Part shown: piece after piece, positions 8,045-16,779 of the stretch
Position numbering within the stretch: position 1 is the first letter of the stretch
How the letters are laid out: each line of letters begins with the position of its first letter
Assembly: GCA_035644395.1 (NCBI GenBank)
Contig: DASQOR010000088.1
Span: 1 to 64,000, forward strand
From: JBGPLJ01 sp035644395
GTDB taxonomy: Bacteria; Pseudomonadota; Gammaproteobacteria; Steroidobacterales; Steroidobacteraceae
Direction: 5' to 3'
Length of the DNA stretch: 64,000 nt
Notes under the pieces: model-generated
The model's database searches: none
The model's input: only the letters and a program-made list of their open reading frames with translations
What the model was told of the DNA's origin: nothing
Translations under genes and position numbers: made by a program

Positions 8045-9439
8045 TCAGCGTCGTTGCCGTCCGCGGCGCGCATCCGCCTTCTCTTTCACCTTGGACTTCG
8101 ATTTCGCGACCGACGGCCGCTGCTTGATCGCGTAAGGGTTGTCGTCGGTGCGGAATTCGACGCGTACCGGCGCGCCCACGAGGTCATAGGCCTTGCGAAA
8201 GACATTCTCGAGGTAGCGCCGATAGGCGTCGGGAACGCTCGGCGTCTGGTTGCCGTGGACAATAATAATCGGCGGATTCCTCCCGCCCTGGTGCGCGTAA
8301 CGCAGCTTGATGCGCCGGCCGCGCACCAGCGGCGGCTGATGCGCGATGACGGCGCCTTCCAGGAGGCGCGTGAGTTCGGTCGTCGGCATTTCGCGGATCG
8401 AGGCCGCGTGCGCCCGATCGACGGCGCCGAGCAATTCGCCGACACCGCTCCCATGACGCGCCGAGATGAAGTGACGGGGCGCGAATTCGAGGAAGGCAAG
8501 GCGCAGGTCCAGCTCGCGCCGCACGTTGTCGCGCTGGTCGGTCGGGAGCTTGTCCCACTTGTTGATGGCGATGACGAGCGAGCGGCCGCGCTCGACCACG
8601 GTGCCGAAGAGCGTTGCGTCCTGCTCGGTGACGCCTTCCTGTGCATCGATGATGCCGATAACGACATTGGCCTCGTCGATCGCCTGCAGGGTCTTCACGA
8701 TGCTGAACTTCTCGACCTTTTCCTCGACGCGCGCCTTGCGCCGCACGCCCGCGGTGTCGATGAGCATGTACGAGCGGCCGTCGCGCTCGAAGGGCACGAA
8801 GATCGCATCGCGCGTCGTGCCCGGCTGATCGAACGCGACCAGGCGCTCCTCGCCGAGAAAGCGGTTGATGAGCGTCGACTTGCCGACGTTCGGGCGACCG
8901 ACGACCGCGACGTGGATCGCGCGCCGGTCATCGACGGCCGGCGGCTCAAAAGTGAGCCCGGCGAGCACGACGTCCATGAGCGCGTCGATGCCGATGAGGT
9001 GCGCCGCGGAAATCGCGATCGGTTCGCCGAGCCCGAGCGCGTGAAACTCCAGCGCCGCGGTCTCGGGCTCGCGCCCCTCCGCCTTGTTGACTGTGAGCAC
9101 CACGGGCTTGCCCGCGCGCCGCAGGGTCCGCGCGATGAATTCGTCGTCCGGCGTGAGCCCCGAGCGCGCGTCGACGAGCAGCACGACCCGATCGGCCTCG
9201 GTGATGGCGAGCTCGGCCTGTTCGGCCATCAGCTGCTCGAGCGCACCGGGCTTCTCGAGGAGTCCGCCGGTATCGATCGCGATGTAGGGCATCGGGCCGA
9301 CGCGTCCGTAACCGTACTTGCGATCGCGCGTGAGGCCCGGTTCATCGGCAACCAGCGCGTCACGCGTTCGCGTGAGGACGTTGAAGAGAGTCGACTTGCC
9401 GACATTCGGCCGGCCGACGATGGCGACCACGGGCAGCAC
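8045..9439 (-). CDS. der: Ribosome biogenesis GTPase Der (EngA)
   Basis: About 464 residues, normal for the family. Two tandem G domains are present, each with GRPNVGKST; switch elements are DTGG in the first and DTAG in the second, and guanine specificity motifs are NKAE (first, Glu in place of the usual Asp) and NKWD (second). A C-terminal KH-like domain follows (LKLRYAHQGGRNPP and similar) and then a basic tail. Der assists 50S subunit maturation in the cytoplasm. The start is GTG, preceded by an AAGGA ribosome-binding site at 7 bp. It closes the conserved block hisS-yfgM-bamB-der, 33 bp after bamB. Confidence 0.97.
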   Translation of the reverse strand: MLPVVAIVGRPNVGKSTLFNVLTRTRDALVADEPGLTRDRKYGYGRVGPMPYIAIDTGGLLEKPGALEQLMAEQAELAITEADRVVLLVDARSGLTPDDEFIARTLRRAGKPVVLTVNKAEGREPETAALEFHALGLGEPIAISAAHLIGIDALMDVVLAGLTFEPPAVDDRRAIHVAVVGRPNVGKSTLINRFLGEERLVAFDQPGTTRDAIFVPFERDGRSYMLIDTAGVRRKARVEEKVEKFSIVKTLQAIDEANVVIGIIDAQEGVTEQDATLFGTVVERGRSLVIAINKWDKLPTDQRDNVRRELDLRLAFLEFAPRHFISARHGSGVGELLGAVDRAHAASIREMPTTELTRLLEGAVIAHQPPLVRGRRIKLRYAHQGGRNPPIIIVHGNQTPSVPDAYRRYLENVFRKAYDLVGAPVRVEFRTDDNPYAIKQRPSVAKSKSKVKEKADARRGRQRR

Positions 9440-9472
9440 TATGCATTCCTTGCGCGCCCCGCGGGCGACAAA

Positions 9473-10645
9473 TCAGCCGCCGCCCGAAGCGCTCTTGCCG
9501 GCGGCGGGCCTGGAGCGAAAAGCGGTGAGCGAACCGGAATCGTTCTGCACCAGCACCATGCCGTCGACGACGACCGGTTTCGTCACGCGGTCGCCGCCCG
9601 AGCTCGCGCGCCCGACGATGGCGCCGTCGCTGCGGTCGATCCAGTGCACGTAGCCTTCGAAATCCGCGACGACGACCGCCTCACCATCGATCACCGGCGC
9701 GCTCAGGCCCCGGCGATGCAGCAGATCCTGCCGCCAGAGTTCCGAACCGTCCTGGCGCTTCATGGCGATCACGGAACCGTCCGAGTCGGCGATGTAGAGC
9801 GCATTCGGATCGAGCGCGAGCCCGCGATAGCTCGAGGCATCGCGTGCCCACCAGATCTGGCCGGAGTCGAGCGCGAGCATCGCGGCGCGCCCCTGGAATC
9901 CGACCACGAACACATCCTGATCGGCGACCTCGACCGCCGCATCGATATCGACGAGCCGCTCGAGCTCCGTGCGGCCCTTGGCCGGCGCGACCGCGTTTTC
10001 CCAGAGCACGTCGCCCGTCCGCAAGTTCACGGCGACCACCTTGCCGTTGTCGAACCCGCAAATGACTTTTTCCCCGACGAGAACCGGTGGCGCGGCTCCG
10101 CGCAACGACAGGCGCGGCACGGCCTGGTCGACCACCCAGAGTTCATGGCCGTCGGTGCCCGCGAGCCCCCGGAGGTGCCCGTCGACCGTGCGGATCACGA
10201 CAACGTTGTCGCCGATGGCGGGCGCCGACAGCAGCTCGCCGCCGACCTTCACCCGCCAGAGTTCCGCCCCGTTCTCTGCCTTGAGCGCGATCACGTCGCC
10301 CTTTTCGGAACCGACAACCACGAGGTCCCCGCCGACGCCGGGGCCGGCCGACAACGGCCGTTTGGTGTCGATGTGCCACAGGTCGTGTCCGTTGGTGACG
10401 TCCACGGCGATGACGTTGCCGCCATGCGAGGCCGCGAATGCTCTGGTGCCGGCAACGGCCGGCGACAGGCCGAGGCGCAGGCCCTTCTCCCCGCCGCCGA
10501 TCGATTCGCTCCACACTTTCTCTATCTTGACGCGCGGCACGAAGTCGACGAGCTCCGCGGGCGGATCGATCTTCTTGTCGTTCGAACAGGCGCCGATGCC
10601 GAGGACGCCGACGAGCGCGAGACCCGCGGCCAGGATCTTCTTCAT
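9473..10645 (-). CDS. bamB: Outer membrane assembly lipoprotein BamB
   Basis: About 390 residues. The signal peptide ends in a lipobox (LGIGAC, Cys about residue 20), so it is an outer-membrane lipoprotein facing the periplasm. The rest is an eight-bladed PQQ-type beta-propeller, seen as repeated blades with LWRVKVGG, LWVVDQAV, VLWENAVA, IWWARDAS and LWRQDLLH and the spacing G-x-V-x-A-L. BamB supports BamA in beta-barrel insertion. Its ATG overlaps the upstream yfgM stop by 4 bp, and the order before der is the one known from many gammaproteobacteria. Confidence 0.95.
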   Translation of the reverse strand: MKKILAAGLALVGVLGIGACSNDKKIDPPAELVDFVPRVKIEKVWSESIGGGEKGLRLGLSPAVAGTRAFAASHGGNVIAVDVTNGHDLWHIDTKRPLSAGPGVGGDLVVVGSEKGDVIALKAENGAELWRVKVGGELLSAPAIGDNVVVIRTVDGHLRGLAGTDGHELWVVDQAVPRLSLRGAAPPVLVGEKVICGFDNGKVVAVNLRTGDVLWENAVAPAKGRTELERLVDIDAAVEVADQDVFVVGFQGRAAMLALDSGQIWWARDASSYRGLALDPNALYIADSDGSVIAMKRQDGSELWRQDLLHRRGLSAPVIDGEAVVVADFEGYVHWIDRSDGAIVGRASSGGDRVTKPVVVDGMVLVQNDSGSLTAFRSRPAAGKSASGGG

Positions 10646-11319
10646 GGACTGGATTCCTTCGCGACATTGGCCGCGGCCGCGGGCTTCGCGACGTCGGCAA
10701 GGTCAGCGATCTTGAGCTTCAGCAGCTCGTCATTGACGATCGCCGGCACCGTCGACGCAGCGGCGCGCTCGTAGGCCGCGAGCGCCCCGGCGCGGTCGCC
10801 CTTGACGATCAGGATATCGCCGCGTGTTTCCTCAAAGCGCGGGTCAAATGCGGATGGCCCGGCCCCATCGATGAGCCGCAGGGCCTCGTCCGGCTTGCCC
10901 TGTTCGGCGAGCACCCGCGCGAGGCGCAGCCGCGCGACCAGGCGGAGTCCGTCGTCGCGGGACTCGTCCATGATCCGGGTGAGCGGTGCTACCGCATCGG
11001 AGAGCTTGCCGCTGTCGACGAACCATGCCGCAAGTCGCAACCGCGCCTGATCCGCATAGGGTGTGCGGCCGTACTCGTCATCGAGCAGCGCGATTTCCTT
11101 GAGCGCCTCGTCTTTCTTGCCGGCGTAGAGTGCATTCAGCACGTTGCCATAGTGCACGTGGGCTTCGATCGACTGCGAATCCTCGCGCGCCTGCCAGTAT
11201 CGATAGCCGTAGAGGCCGCCCGCGCCGAGCACGACACCGGCGACGATCCAGGCACCGTTCTCGCGAAACCAGCGCTTGACGTCTTCCCACTGTTCTTTTT
11301 CCGACTTGTAAACGTCCAC
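10642..11319 (-). CDS. yfgM: YfgM-family membrane-anchored TPR protein
   Basis: About 225 residues. The start is placed at a GTG (reading VDVYKSEKEQWEDVKRW) because an AGGAG site lies 5 bp upstream; a longer ATG frame would run through that site and lacks homology. The N-terminal cytoplasmic segment is followed by a single membrane helix (WIVAGVVLGAGGLYGYRYW) and then periplasmic tetratricopeptide repeats. YfgM homologues interact with the Sec translocon and periplasmic chaperones. The gene lies between hisS and bamB as in Escherichia coli and overlaps bamB by 4 bp. Confidence 0.92.
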   Translation of the reverse strand: MDVYKSEKEQWEDVKRWFRENGAWIVAGVVLGAGGLYGYRYWQAREDSQSIEAHVHYGNVLNALYAGKKDEALKEIALLDDEYGRTPYADQARLRLAAWFVDSGKLSDAVAPLTRIMDESRDDGLRLVARLRLARVLAEQGKPDEALRLIDGAGPSAFDPRFEETRGDILIVKGDRAGALAAYERAAASTVPAIVNDELLKLKIADLADVAKPAAAANVAKESSP

Positions 11320-11364
11320 GATTTCTCCTGACCCTTCCGGAAATCCAATCAATGATCCAATCAA

Positions 11365-12681
11365 TCATCCCGGCCGCGCGCTGGTCGCGAGCGCCGGCAG
11401 CCATTCCAGCAAACGTTGTGCAAGTTCCGCCTGGGCGCACTCGACCTGCGGCCCTTCGGTTCTGAGCGAACGGATCGCCACGGTGCCGCGGCTCGCCTCG
11501 TCGTCGCCCAGGACGAGGGCGACCGCAGCGCCGCTGCGATCGGCACGCCGGAACTGCGTCTTGAAATTGCCCCCGCCCAGATTGAGTTCGATCCTGAGGC
11601 CGGGGTGCGCGTCGCGCAAGCGCTCACACAGAAACATGGCGGCCTGTCCCGCCGCCTCCCCGACGACGACGCAATAAACCTGCGGCCCTATGACGTCGCC
11701 CGGCAGGCCGAGTTCCTTCATGACGAGGACGACGCGCTCCTCGCCGAGCGCCCAGCCGATCCCGGGTGTCGGCGCGCCACCGAGATGCTCGACGAGGCCG
11801 TCGTAGCGGCCGCCGGAGCAGACCGAGCTCTGCGAACCGAGGAGATCCGTCGTCCACTCGAAGACCGTCCGCGTGTAGTAGTCGAGTCCGCGCACCAGGC
11901 GCGGGTTGATCTCCCACTTGAGGCCGGCGCCCGTGAGCAGTGACAGCAGCTGTTCGAAGTGCGCACGCGACTCGGGGTCGAGGGAATCGGCAAGCCGTGG
12001 CGCGCCCGCGATGATTTTCTGCATGGCCGGGTTCTTGCTGTCGAGAATCCGCAGCGGGTTGCCGCCGAGGCGCCGCTGGCTGTCCGCGTCGAGCTCGTCG
12101 CGATGCGCGCCGAAATATTCGACCAGACGTTCACGATAGCTGCGACGCGATTCCGGCGTGCCGAGCGAGTTGATCTCGAGCTTGAGGCCCGCGATCCCGA
12201 GGCGCTGCCACAGTCGCGCACCCAGCAGGATGACCTCCGCATCGACGTCCGGGCCTTCATGGCCGAAAGCCTCGACGTCGATCTGCTGGAATTGCCGGTA
12301 GCGGCCCTTCTGCGGCCGCTCGCCGCGGAACATCGGACCCGAGGTCCACACGCGCTGCTTCTGATTGTGCAGGAGCCCGTGATGGATCATGGCGCGGATG
12401 ACGCCCGCAGTCGCCTCCGGCCGCAGCGTGAGCTGCGTATGCCCGTCGCGGTCGGCGAACGTGAACATCTCTTTCTCGACGATATCGGTGAATTCGCCGA
12501 TCGAACGCCGGAAGAGCGCGGTCTGCTCGACCACCGGCACGCGCATCTCGCGATAGCCGTAGCCCGCGAACAACTCCGCCGCCGTGCGCTCGAGGCGCTG
12601 CCAGTAGCCGACGTCCTCCGGCAGGACATCCTTCATGCCCTCGAGCGGGGCGACGGGATCGTTCGTCGTCGCATTCGTCAT
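11365..12681 (-). CDS. hisS: Histidine-tRNA ligase
   Basis: About 438 residues, typical length. Class II synthetase motifs are visible: motif 2 as GPMFRGERPQKGRYRQFQ, the His-specific LVRGLDYYTRTVFEW, and GGRYDGLVEHLGG near motif 3 with GWALGEER. The C-terminal anticodon-binding domain starts near QVYCVVVGEAAG. The enzyme charges tRNA-His in the cytoplasm. The ATG overlaps the rodZ stop by 4 bp. In most gammaproteobacteria ispG lies between rodZ and hisS; it is absent here. Confidence 0.97.
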   Translation of the reverse strand: MTNATTNDPVAPLEGMKDVLPEDVGYWQRLERTAAELFAGYGYREMRVPVVEQTALFRRSIGEFTDIVEKEMFTFADRDGHTQLTLRPEATAGVIRAMIHHGLLHNQKQRVWTSGPMFRGERPQKGRYRQFQQIDVEAFGHEGPDVDAEVILLGARLWQRLGIAGLKLEINSLGTPESRRSYRERLVEYFGAHRDELDADSQRRLGGNPLRILDSKNPAMQKIIAGAPRLADSLDPESRAHFEQLLSLLTGAGLKWEINPRLVRGLDYYTRTVFEWTTDLLGSQSSVCSGGRYDGLVEHLGGAPTPGIGWALGEERVVLVMKELGLPGDVIGPQVYCVVVGEAAGQAAMFLCERLRDAHPGLRIELNLGGGNFKTQFRRADRSGAAVALVLGDDEASRGTVAIRSLRTEGPQVECAQAELAQRLLEWLPALATSARPG

Positions 12682-13583
12682 TGGGCACCCCAGGAAGCGA
12701 GCGCCGAGCCGCCGGGCATCACCCGAAAGCGCGCGGTCGCGCCGTAGCGAGCCTGGTCCGGAACCGTGACCGGGCGGCCATTGATCGAAAGTTCAACACC
12801 GGCGGAATTTCCAAGCAGCACCCGAAACGGCGGTACACCGACAACCGTGCGCGTCGTGTTCGCAGCACGTTGATCGAAGAGCAGCCGCGTGCCGGTGGCA
12901 TCGTAGATTTCCGCCCAGGACTCCGACAGGAACCGCAGCCGCAATCTCGCCTCGCCTGCGTCCCCGGTGGCCCTGTCATCGGGCGCCAAGGTCCGCGCAA
13001 CCGCCGGCTTCGTCGTCGCGCGAGGAGGCACCGCGGGCGGGCGGACCGCGGGCGGTGCGCTCACCGCGGGCACTGGCACCGGAACCGTTGCATTCATGGT
13101 TTCAGAGTTCGCTTCAACTTCGTTTGCTGTCACTGGGCTCGCGGCGCCGGCCGATTCCGGTTCGGCGCGCTGCTTGCCGAGATACCACCAGACTCCTGCC
13201 GCGATGAGGGCCAGCACGCCGAGAGTCGCCGCCGTCCGTATCCACAGGACGCTGGCCGGGCTGCGATCGGGCGGCAGCGCCGGATGTTCCGTCGATGCCG
13301 GCACGAGACTCGGCGCGACCGGGCCGGTGTGCGCGGCTTCGTAGGCTTCGAGCACAGCGCCGACCTCGAGCCCGAGCAGCTGCGCGTACTTGCGCAGGTG
13401 TCCGCGCGCATACACGGGCGCGCCCAGCATTCGAAAGCGATCTTCCTCCATCGCCTCGATCACCGGCAGATCGAGATGCAGGTCCTCGCTCATCTTCTGT
13501 AGCGTCAGCCCCTGCCGTTCCCGGGCCGCCCTCAAACGCTCACCGACGGAGGACGCGGCCGTTTTGTCGGCCGGCCCGCTCAT
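12678..13583 (-). CDS. rodZ: Cell-shape protein RodZ
   Basis: About 301 residues from the ATG at 13583, which overlaps the pilW stop by 4 bp; the frame is open further upstream but only as antisense-like sequence. An N-terminal HTH_25 domain (VGERLRAARERQGLTLQKM to about residue 85) is followed by one membrane helix (WIRTAATLGVLALIAAGVWW, near residue 125), a Pro/Ala/Thr-rich periplasmic linker and a C-terminal DUF4115 domain (SWAEIYDATGTRLLF, then FRVLLGNSAGVELSING). RodZ links MreB filaments to the membrane in cell elongation. Confidence 0.93.
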   Translation of the reverse strand: MSGPADKTAASSVGERLRAARERQGLTLQKMSEDLHLDLPVIEAMEEDRFRMLGAPVYARGHLRKYAQLLGLEVGAVLEAYEAAHTGPVAPSLVPASTEHPALPPDRSPASVLWIRTAATLGVLALIAAGVWWYLGKQRAEPESAGAASPVTANEVEANSETMNATVPVPVPAVSAPPAVRPPAVPPRATTKPAVARTLAPDDRATGDAGEARLRLRFLSESWAEIYDATGTRLLFDQRAANTTRTVVGVPPFRVLLGNSAGVELSINGRPVTVPDQARYGATARFRVMPGGSALASWGAQ

Positions 13584-14365
13584 CCGCTCTTGCGCTCCTG
13601 CTCCATGAGCTGGCGCGTTTCCTCGGCATTCGGGAATTCCGTCTTGAGCCGCCGCGCGTAGGCTTCCACCTGCTTCGTGTTCCCGACTGCCCGCTCGATG
13701 CGCAGGGCGAGCCACAAGGCGGACGCGGAGGTGCGCGTGAGGCTCAGGTGGTGCTGCAGGTAGTCGCGCGCGACGCTGTAATTCTTGCGCAGGTAGCTGA
13801 CCTCGGCGAGCTGCAGCCAGCCTTCGGCGAACTGCGGCCGCAAGTCCGTTGCCTTGCGAAAGTACTGTTCCGCGACGTCGAGATGCCCGGCGTTGCGCTC
13901 GCACACGCCGACGTTGTTCACGGCGACCTCGGGTGTCTGGTAGAGCGGGCTGGCCGCGGCCTTCAGCAGGACTTTCTCGCCTTCCTCGTAGCGTTTGCGC
14001 TTGCAGAGGAAGACGCCGTAGTAGTTCTGCACCGACGGGTCATTCGGCTTCATCTTCAGCGCCGTGCGAAAGTGCTGCTCCGCCTTGTGGTCCTCGCCGA
14101 TGCGGTCGTAGAGGAGTGCCACGGCGGTGTGCACCGTAGGATCGCGCGGATTCTGCGAAAGAGCCCGTTCGAGCTTGTCCTGGGCGAGCTCGATCTTGCC
14201 CTGCTGCAGGTAGGTGAGGCCGAGCGAAACGTTGTAGGAGGCCGCGTTGGTTTCGGAGAGCGTGTTCGGATCGACCGCGTCCCGCTCGAGCTGCGACGGG
14301 CCACAGCCCGCCACAAGCACGCTGGCCGTCAGAACCATCGCCCCGCAGATCGAAACGGCACGCAT
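13580..14365 (-). CDS. pilW: Type IV pilus biogenesis lipoprotein PilW/PilF
   Basis: About 261 residues. The ATG at 14365 is preferred; a GTG at 14368 is one codon upstream. The signal peptide ends in the lipobox LVAGC, so it is an outer-membrane lipoprotein. The mature part is about six TPR units (for example ASYNVSLGLTYLQQGKIELA, then YYGVFLCKRKRYEEGEKVLL). PilF/PilW is the pilotin for secretin PilQ assembly. Its position between rlmN and rodZ is conserved in gammaproteobacteria, even though no other pilus gene is in the window. Confidence 0.92.
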   Translation of the reverse strand: MRAVSICGAMVLTASVLVAGCGPSQLERDAVDPNTLSETNAASYNVSLGLTYLQQGKIELAQDKLERALSQNPRDPTVHTAVALLYDRIGEDHKAEQHFRTALKMKPNDPSVQNYYGVFLCKRKRYEEGEKVLLKAAASPLYQTPEVAVNNVGVCERNAGHLDVAEQYFRKATDLRPQFAEGWLQLAEVSYLRKNYSVARDYLQHHLSLTRTSASALWLALRIERAVGNTKQVEAYARRLKTEFPNAEETRQLMEQERKSG

Positions 14366-14368
14366 CAC

Positions 14369-15508
14369 TCAGGCCTCCGCGACGATGGACACGAGTTTTC
14401 GACCGAGGCGCACGATCGTGCGGTCATGAACCCGCCCCGCAAGCTGGCCGCAGGCGGCGTCGATATCGCGGCCGCGCGTCTTGCGCGTCGTCGCGATGAC
14501 CCCGTGTCGATTGAGGAGGTCCCGGAAACGTTCGATCACTTCCGGCGGCGAGCAGCGGTACTGCGTGCCGGGGAAGGGATTGAACGGAATCAGGTTCACC
14601 TTGGCGGGATGCCCGCGCAGGAGGTCGACGAGTTCGAGCGCCAGGGCTTCGGAATCGTTCACGCCGTCGAGCATGACGTACTCGAAGGTCACGCTGCGCC
14701 CGTTCTGCTCGTCGATGTAATGCCAGCAGGCGTCGAGCAATTCCGCGATCGGATGCTTGCGGTTGATCGGTACAAGGGTGTCGCGCAGGCGGTCGTTCGG
14801 AGCGTGCAGCGACACGGCGAGCGCGAGATTCGAATCCTCGGCGAGGCGGCGCATCTGCGGCACGAGTCCCGACGTCGACAACGTCACGCGCCGGCGCGAG
14901 AGGTCGAAGCCGAAATCGTCCATCAGGATGCGGGCGGCAATGAGTACGTTGCGGTAGTTGGCGAGCGGCTCGCCCATGCCCATGAAGACGACATTGGTGA
15001 TGATCCGGTCGCCGCCCGGCACGAAGCCGAGCTCGCGATTCGCGAGCCACACCTGGCCGACAATCTCCGAGGCGCTCAAGTTTCGGTTGAAACCCTGCTG
15101 GCCGGTCGAGCAGAAGGTGCAGTCGAGCGCGCAGCCGACCTGGCTCGAGATGCAGAGCGTGCCGCGGTCGGTCTCCGGGATGTAGACCATTTCGATGCCT
15201 TGATCGATGAGGCGGTCGCCGCGCGGCGCCTCGTCGACCCTCAGCATCCACTTGCGCGTGCCGTCGCCTGCAACCTGGGTCGTCACGATCTCGGGCACGC
15301 AGACCGCGGCCTCATCGGCGAGCTTTGCCCGCAGCGCCTTGCCAAGGTCGGTCATGGCCTCGAAGTCGGCGACGCCCTGCTTGTAGATCCACTTCATGAG
15401 CTGGCGCGCGCGGTACGGCTTCTCGCCGAGCCCGGCCATGAAACGCTCGAAGTCCTCCCGGGCGAGCCCGAGCAGATTCGTGCGTGACGGCGTGGCGGAA
15501 GCGGACAT
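14369..15508 (-). CDS. rlmN: Dual-specificity rRNA/tRNA adenine-C2 methyltransferase RlmN
   Basis: About 379 residues from the ATG at 15508; the extension to 15586 is low-complexity Ser/Arg/Ala and overlaps ndk. The radical-SAM Cys triad is CALDCTFC, followed by STGQQGFNRNL; the conserved GMGEPL is present, and further Cys residues occur in DACWHY and DAACGQ. RlmN methylates A2503 of 23S rRNA and A37 of some tRNAs. It begins 10 bp after ndk. Confidence 0.96.
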   Translation of the reverse strand: MSASATPSRTNLLGLAREDFERFMAGLGEKPYRARQLMKWIYKQGVADFEAMTDLGKALRAKLADEAAVCVPEIVTTQVAGDGTRKWMLRVDEAPRGDRLIDQGIEMVYIPETDRGTLCISSQVGCALDCTFCSTGQQGFNRNLSASEIVGQVWLANRELGFVPGGDRIITNVVFMGMGEPLANYRNVLIAARILMDDFGFDLSRRRVTLSTSGLVPQMRRLAEDSNLALAVSLHAPNDRLRDTLVPINRKHPIAELLDACWHYIDEQNGRSVTFEYVMLDGVNDSEALALELVDLLRGHPAKVNLIPFNPFPGTQYRCSPPEVIERFRDLLNRHGVIATTRKTRGRDIDAACGQLAGRVHDRTIVRLGRKLVSIVAEA

Positions 15509-15518
15509 GCTCGGGCCC

Positions 15519-15944
15519 TCAGCGCGGGCAGATTTCGATGTCGCGGAAGAAGAAGCGGATTTCGCGCGCCGCGGTGTCCGCGGCATCCGAGCCGTGCACC
15601 ACGTTCTGCTCGATGCTTGCAGCGAGGTCGGCGCGGATCGTGCCGGCTGCAGCCTTCTTCGGATCGGTGGCGCCCATGAGATCGCGGTTGCGCGCGACGG
15701 CGTTGTCGCCTTCGAGGACCTGCACGATCACCGGGCCTGAGGTCATGTAGCGCACGAGATCCTTGTAGAAGGGTCGCTCTTTGTGGACCGCGTAAAAGGC
15801 TTCGGCTTCCGCCTGGCTGAGCCGCATCATGCGCGCGGCGACGATTTTGAGTCCCGCCTTTTCGAAACGGCGGTATACCTCGCCGATCAGGTCCTTGGCG
15901 ACGCCGTCGGGCTTCACGATGGAAAGAGTTCGCTCCAGGGCCAT
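15519..15944 (-). CDS. ndk: Nucleoside diphosphate kinase
   Basis: 141 residues, the standard length. It starts MALERTLSIVKPDGV. The phosphohistidine is in NVVHGSDA (near residue 117), with the nucleotide-binding NLMGATDPKKAAAGTIR preceding it. It equilibrates nucleoside triphosphate pools in the cytoplasm. A 119 bp gap with an inverted repeat separates it from iscA, so it may have its own promoter. It leads the rlmN-pilW-rodZ-hisS series. Confidence 0.97.
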   Translation of the reverse strand: MALERTLSIVKPDGVAKDLIGEVYRRFEKAGLKIVAARMMRLSQAEAEAFYAVHKERPFYKDLVRYMTSGPVIVQVLEGDNAVARNRDLMGATDPKKAAAGTIRADLAASIEQNVVHGSDAADTAAREIRFFFRDIEICPR

Positions 15945-16014
15945 CTGCTTGAACCTCAAGTCATTTTTGGGCGGGGAAGTGTACCTTCGGACCCCACCCC
16001 TAGCAATGACGGGA

Positions 16015-16030
16015 CGGCACGGAAGTGCCG
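16015..16030 (-). terminator. Possible weak terminator hairpin after iscA
   Basis: CGGCAC and GTGCCG form a 6 bp perfect stem around a 4-base loop between iscA and ndk. No run of T follows on the minus strand, so intrinsic termination is doubtful; it may only slow transcription or protect the transcript end. Confidence 0.3.
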
Positions 16031-16063
16031 GAACGGTAAGGTTTTTTGCCGCCCGGGCGGGCG

Positions 16064-16387
16064 TCAGACGTTGAAGCTCTCGCCGCAGCCGCATTCGCCC
16101 TTGATATTGGGGTTGCGGAACCGGAAAGCCTCGTTCAGCCCCTGCTTCACGAAGTCGATTTCGGTGCCATCGACGTAGCGCAGGCTCTCCCGATCGACGA
16201 TCACCTTGACGCCCCGGTGCTCAAATACCTGGTCGTCCCGGTCGACGCCGTCCGCGTAGTTCACGACGTAGGCAAAGCCGGAGCAGCCGGTCTTCTTCAC
16301 CGCAAGGCGCAGGCCCACGCCCCTGCCCCGGGCTTCCATGAAGCTCTGGACGCGCGTTGCGGCTGCGGCTGTCAGCGTAATTGCCAT
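16064..16387 (-). CDS. iscA: A-type iron-sulfur carrier protein IscA
   Basis: 107 residues. The three conserved cysteines are Cys35 (KKTGCSGF) and the C-terminal pair Cys99 and Cys101 (GECGCGESF), the diagnostic HesB/IscA pattern. The protein carries or stores Fe-S clusters or iron for delivery to apo-proteins. The ATG lies 4 bp after the stop of the IscU-like gene, so iscS, the IscU-like gene and iscA form one transcript. ErpA is an alternative name within the family, but the operon context favours IscA. Confidence 0.9.
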   Translation of the reverse strand: MAITLTAAAATRVQSFMEARGRGVGLRLAVKKTGCSGFAYVVNYADGVDRDDQVFEHRGVKVIVDRESLRYVDGTEIDFVKQGLNEAFRFRNPNIKGECGCGESFNV

Positions 16388-16391
16388 CGAA

Positions 16392-16775
16392 TCAGACCTT
16401 TCTCGCTTGCGCCTGCGCCAGGGCGGCGTGCAGCGCGTCTTCGACCACCAGCAATCGACCCAGTTTCTCCGTCGGCACCTCGAGCAGGCGCGCCAGCTCC
16501 AATATCGGCATCGGCGGGGCCCGATCAAGGGGTTGGCCCCTGAGATGCTCGGTCAGCCAGGAAGCGGCGGCGATAGTATGCGGACAGCCGAACGCCTGGA
16601 AACGTGCTTCCGTCACAGCGCCGTCGGCGATTGCGAGCGCAAAGCGCACGCGCGTCCCCAATACTTCGCTCCCCGCCTCCCCAACCGCGGCAGCCGCGCC
16701 TTCCGGCCATCCCCCGACCCCGACCGGGTTGGCAAAATGGCTCTCCACCAGCGGGCTGTAATCGAGCGCACGCAC
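16392..16775 (-). CDS. IscU/NifU-N-like protein lacking most cluster ligands
   Basis: 127 residues, the same length as IscU, and alignable along its whole length by eye: YSPLVESHFANPVGVGG matches the IscU start, and EARFQAFGCPHTIAAASWLT matches the central helix. Only the second ligand cysteine is kept (Cys64, the only Cys in the protein). The region of Cys37/Asp39 of E. coli IscU reads GEAGSEV, and the His105/Cys106 site reads KLGRLL. A classic [2Fe-2S] cluster cannot be bound with the usual four ligands by one monomer. It sits exactly in the iscU position, with 4 bp gaps to iscS and iscA, so it is surely expressed with them. It could be a specialised scaffold, a sulfur acceptor through Cys64, or a regulator of IscS. 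Confidence 0.8.
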   Translation of the reverse strand: MRALDYSPLVESHFANPVGVGGWPEGAAAAVGEAGSEVLGTRVRFALAIADGAVTEARFQAFGCPHTIAAASWLTEHLRGQPLDRAPPMPILELARLLEVPTEKLGRLLVVEDALHAALAQAQARKV

Positions 16776-16779
16776 GGCC

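Noticed and set aside
8054..10774. Open reading frame of 906 codons on the plus strand across der, bamB and yfgM
   Set aside because: It crosses three well-supported genes on the other strand, shows only Arg/His/Asp-rich sequence and no motif; a GC-rich shadow.
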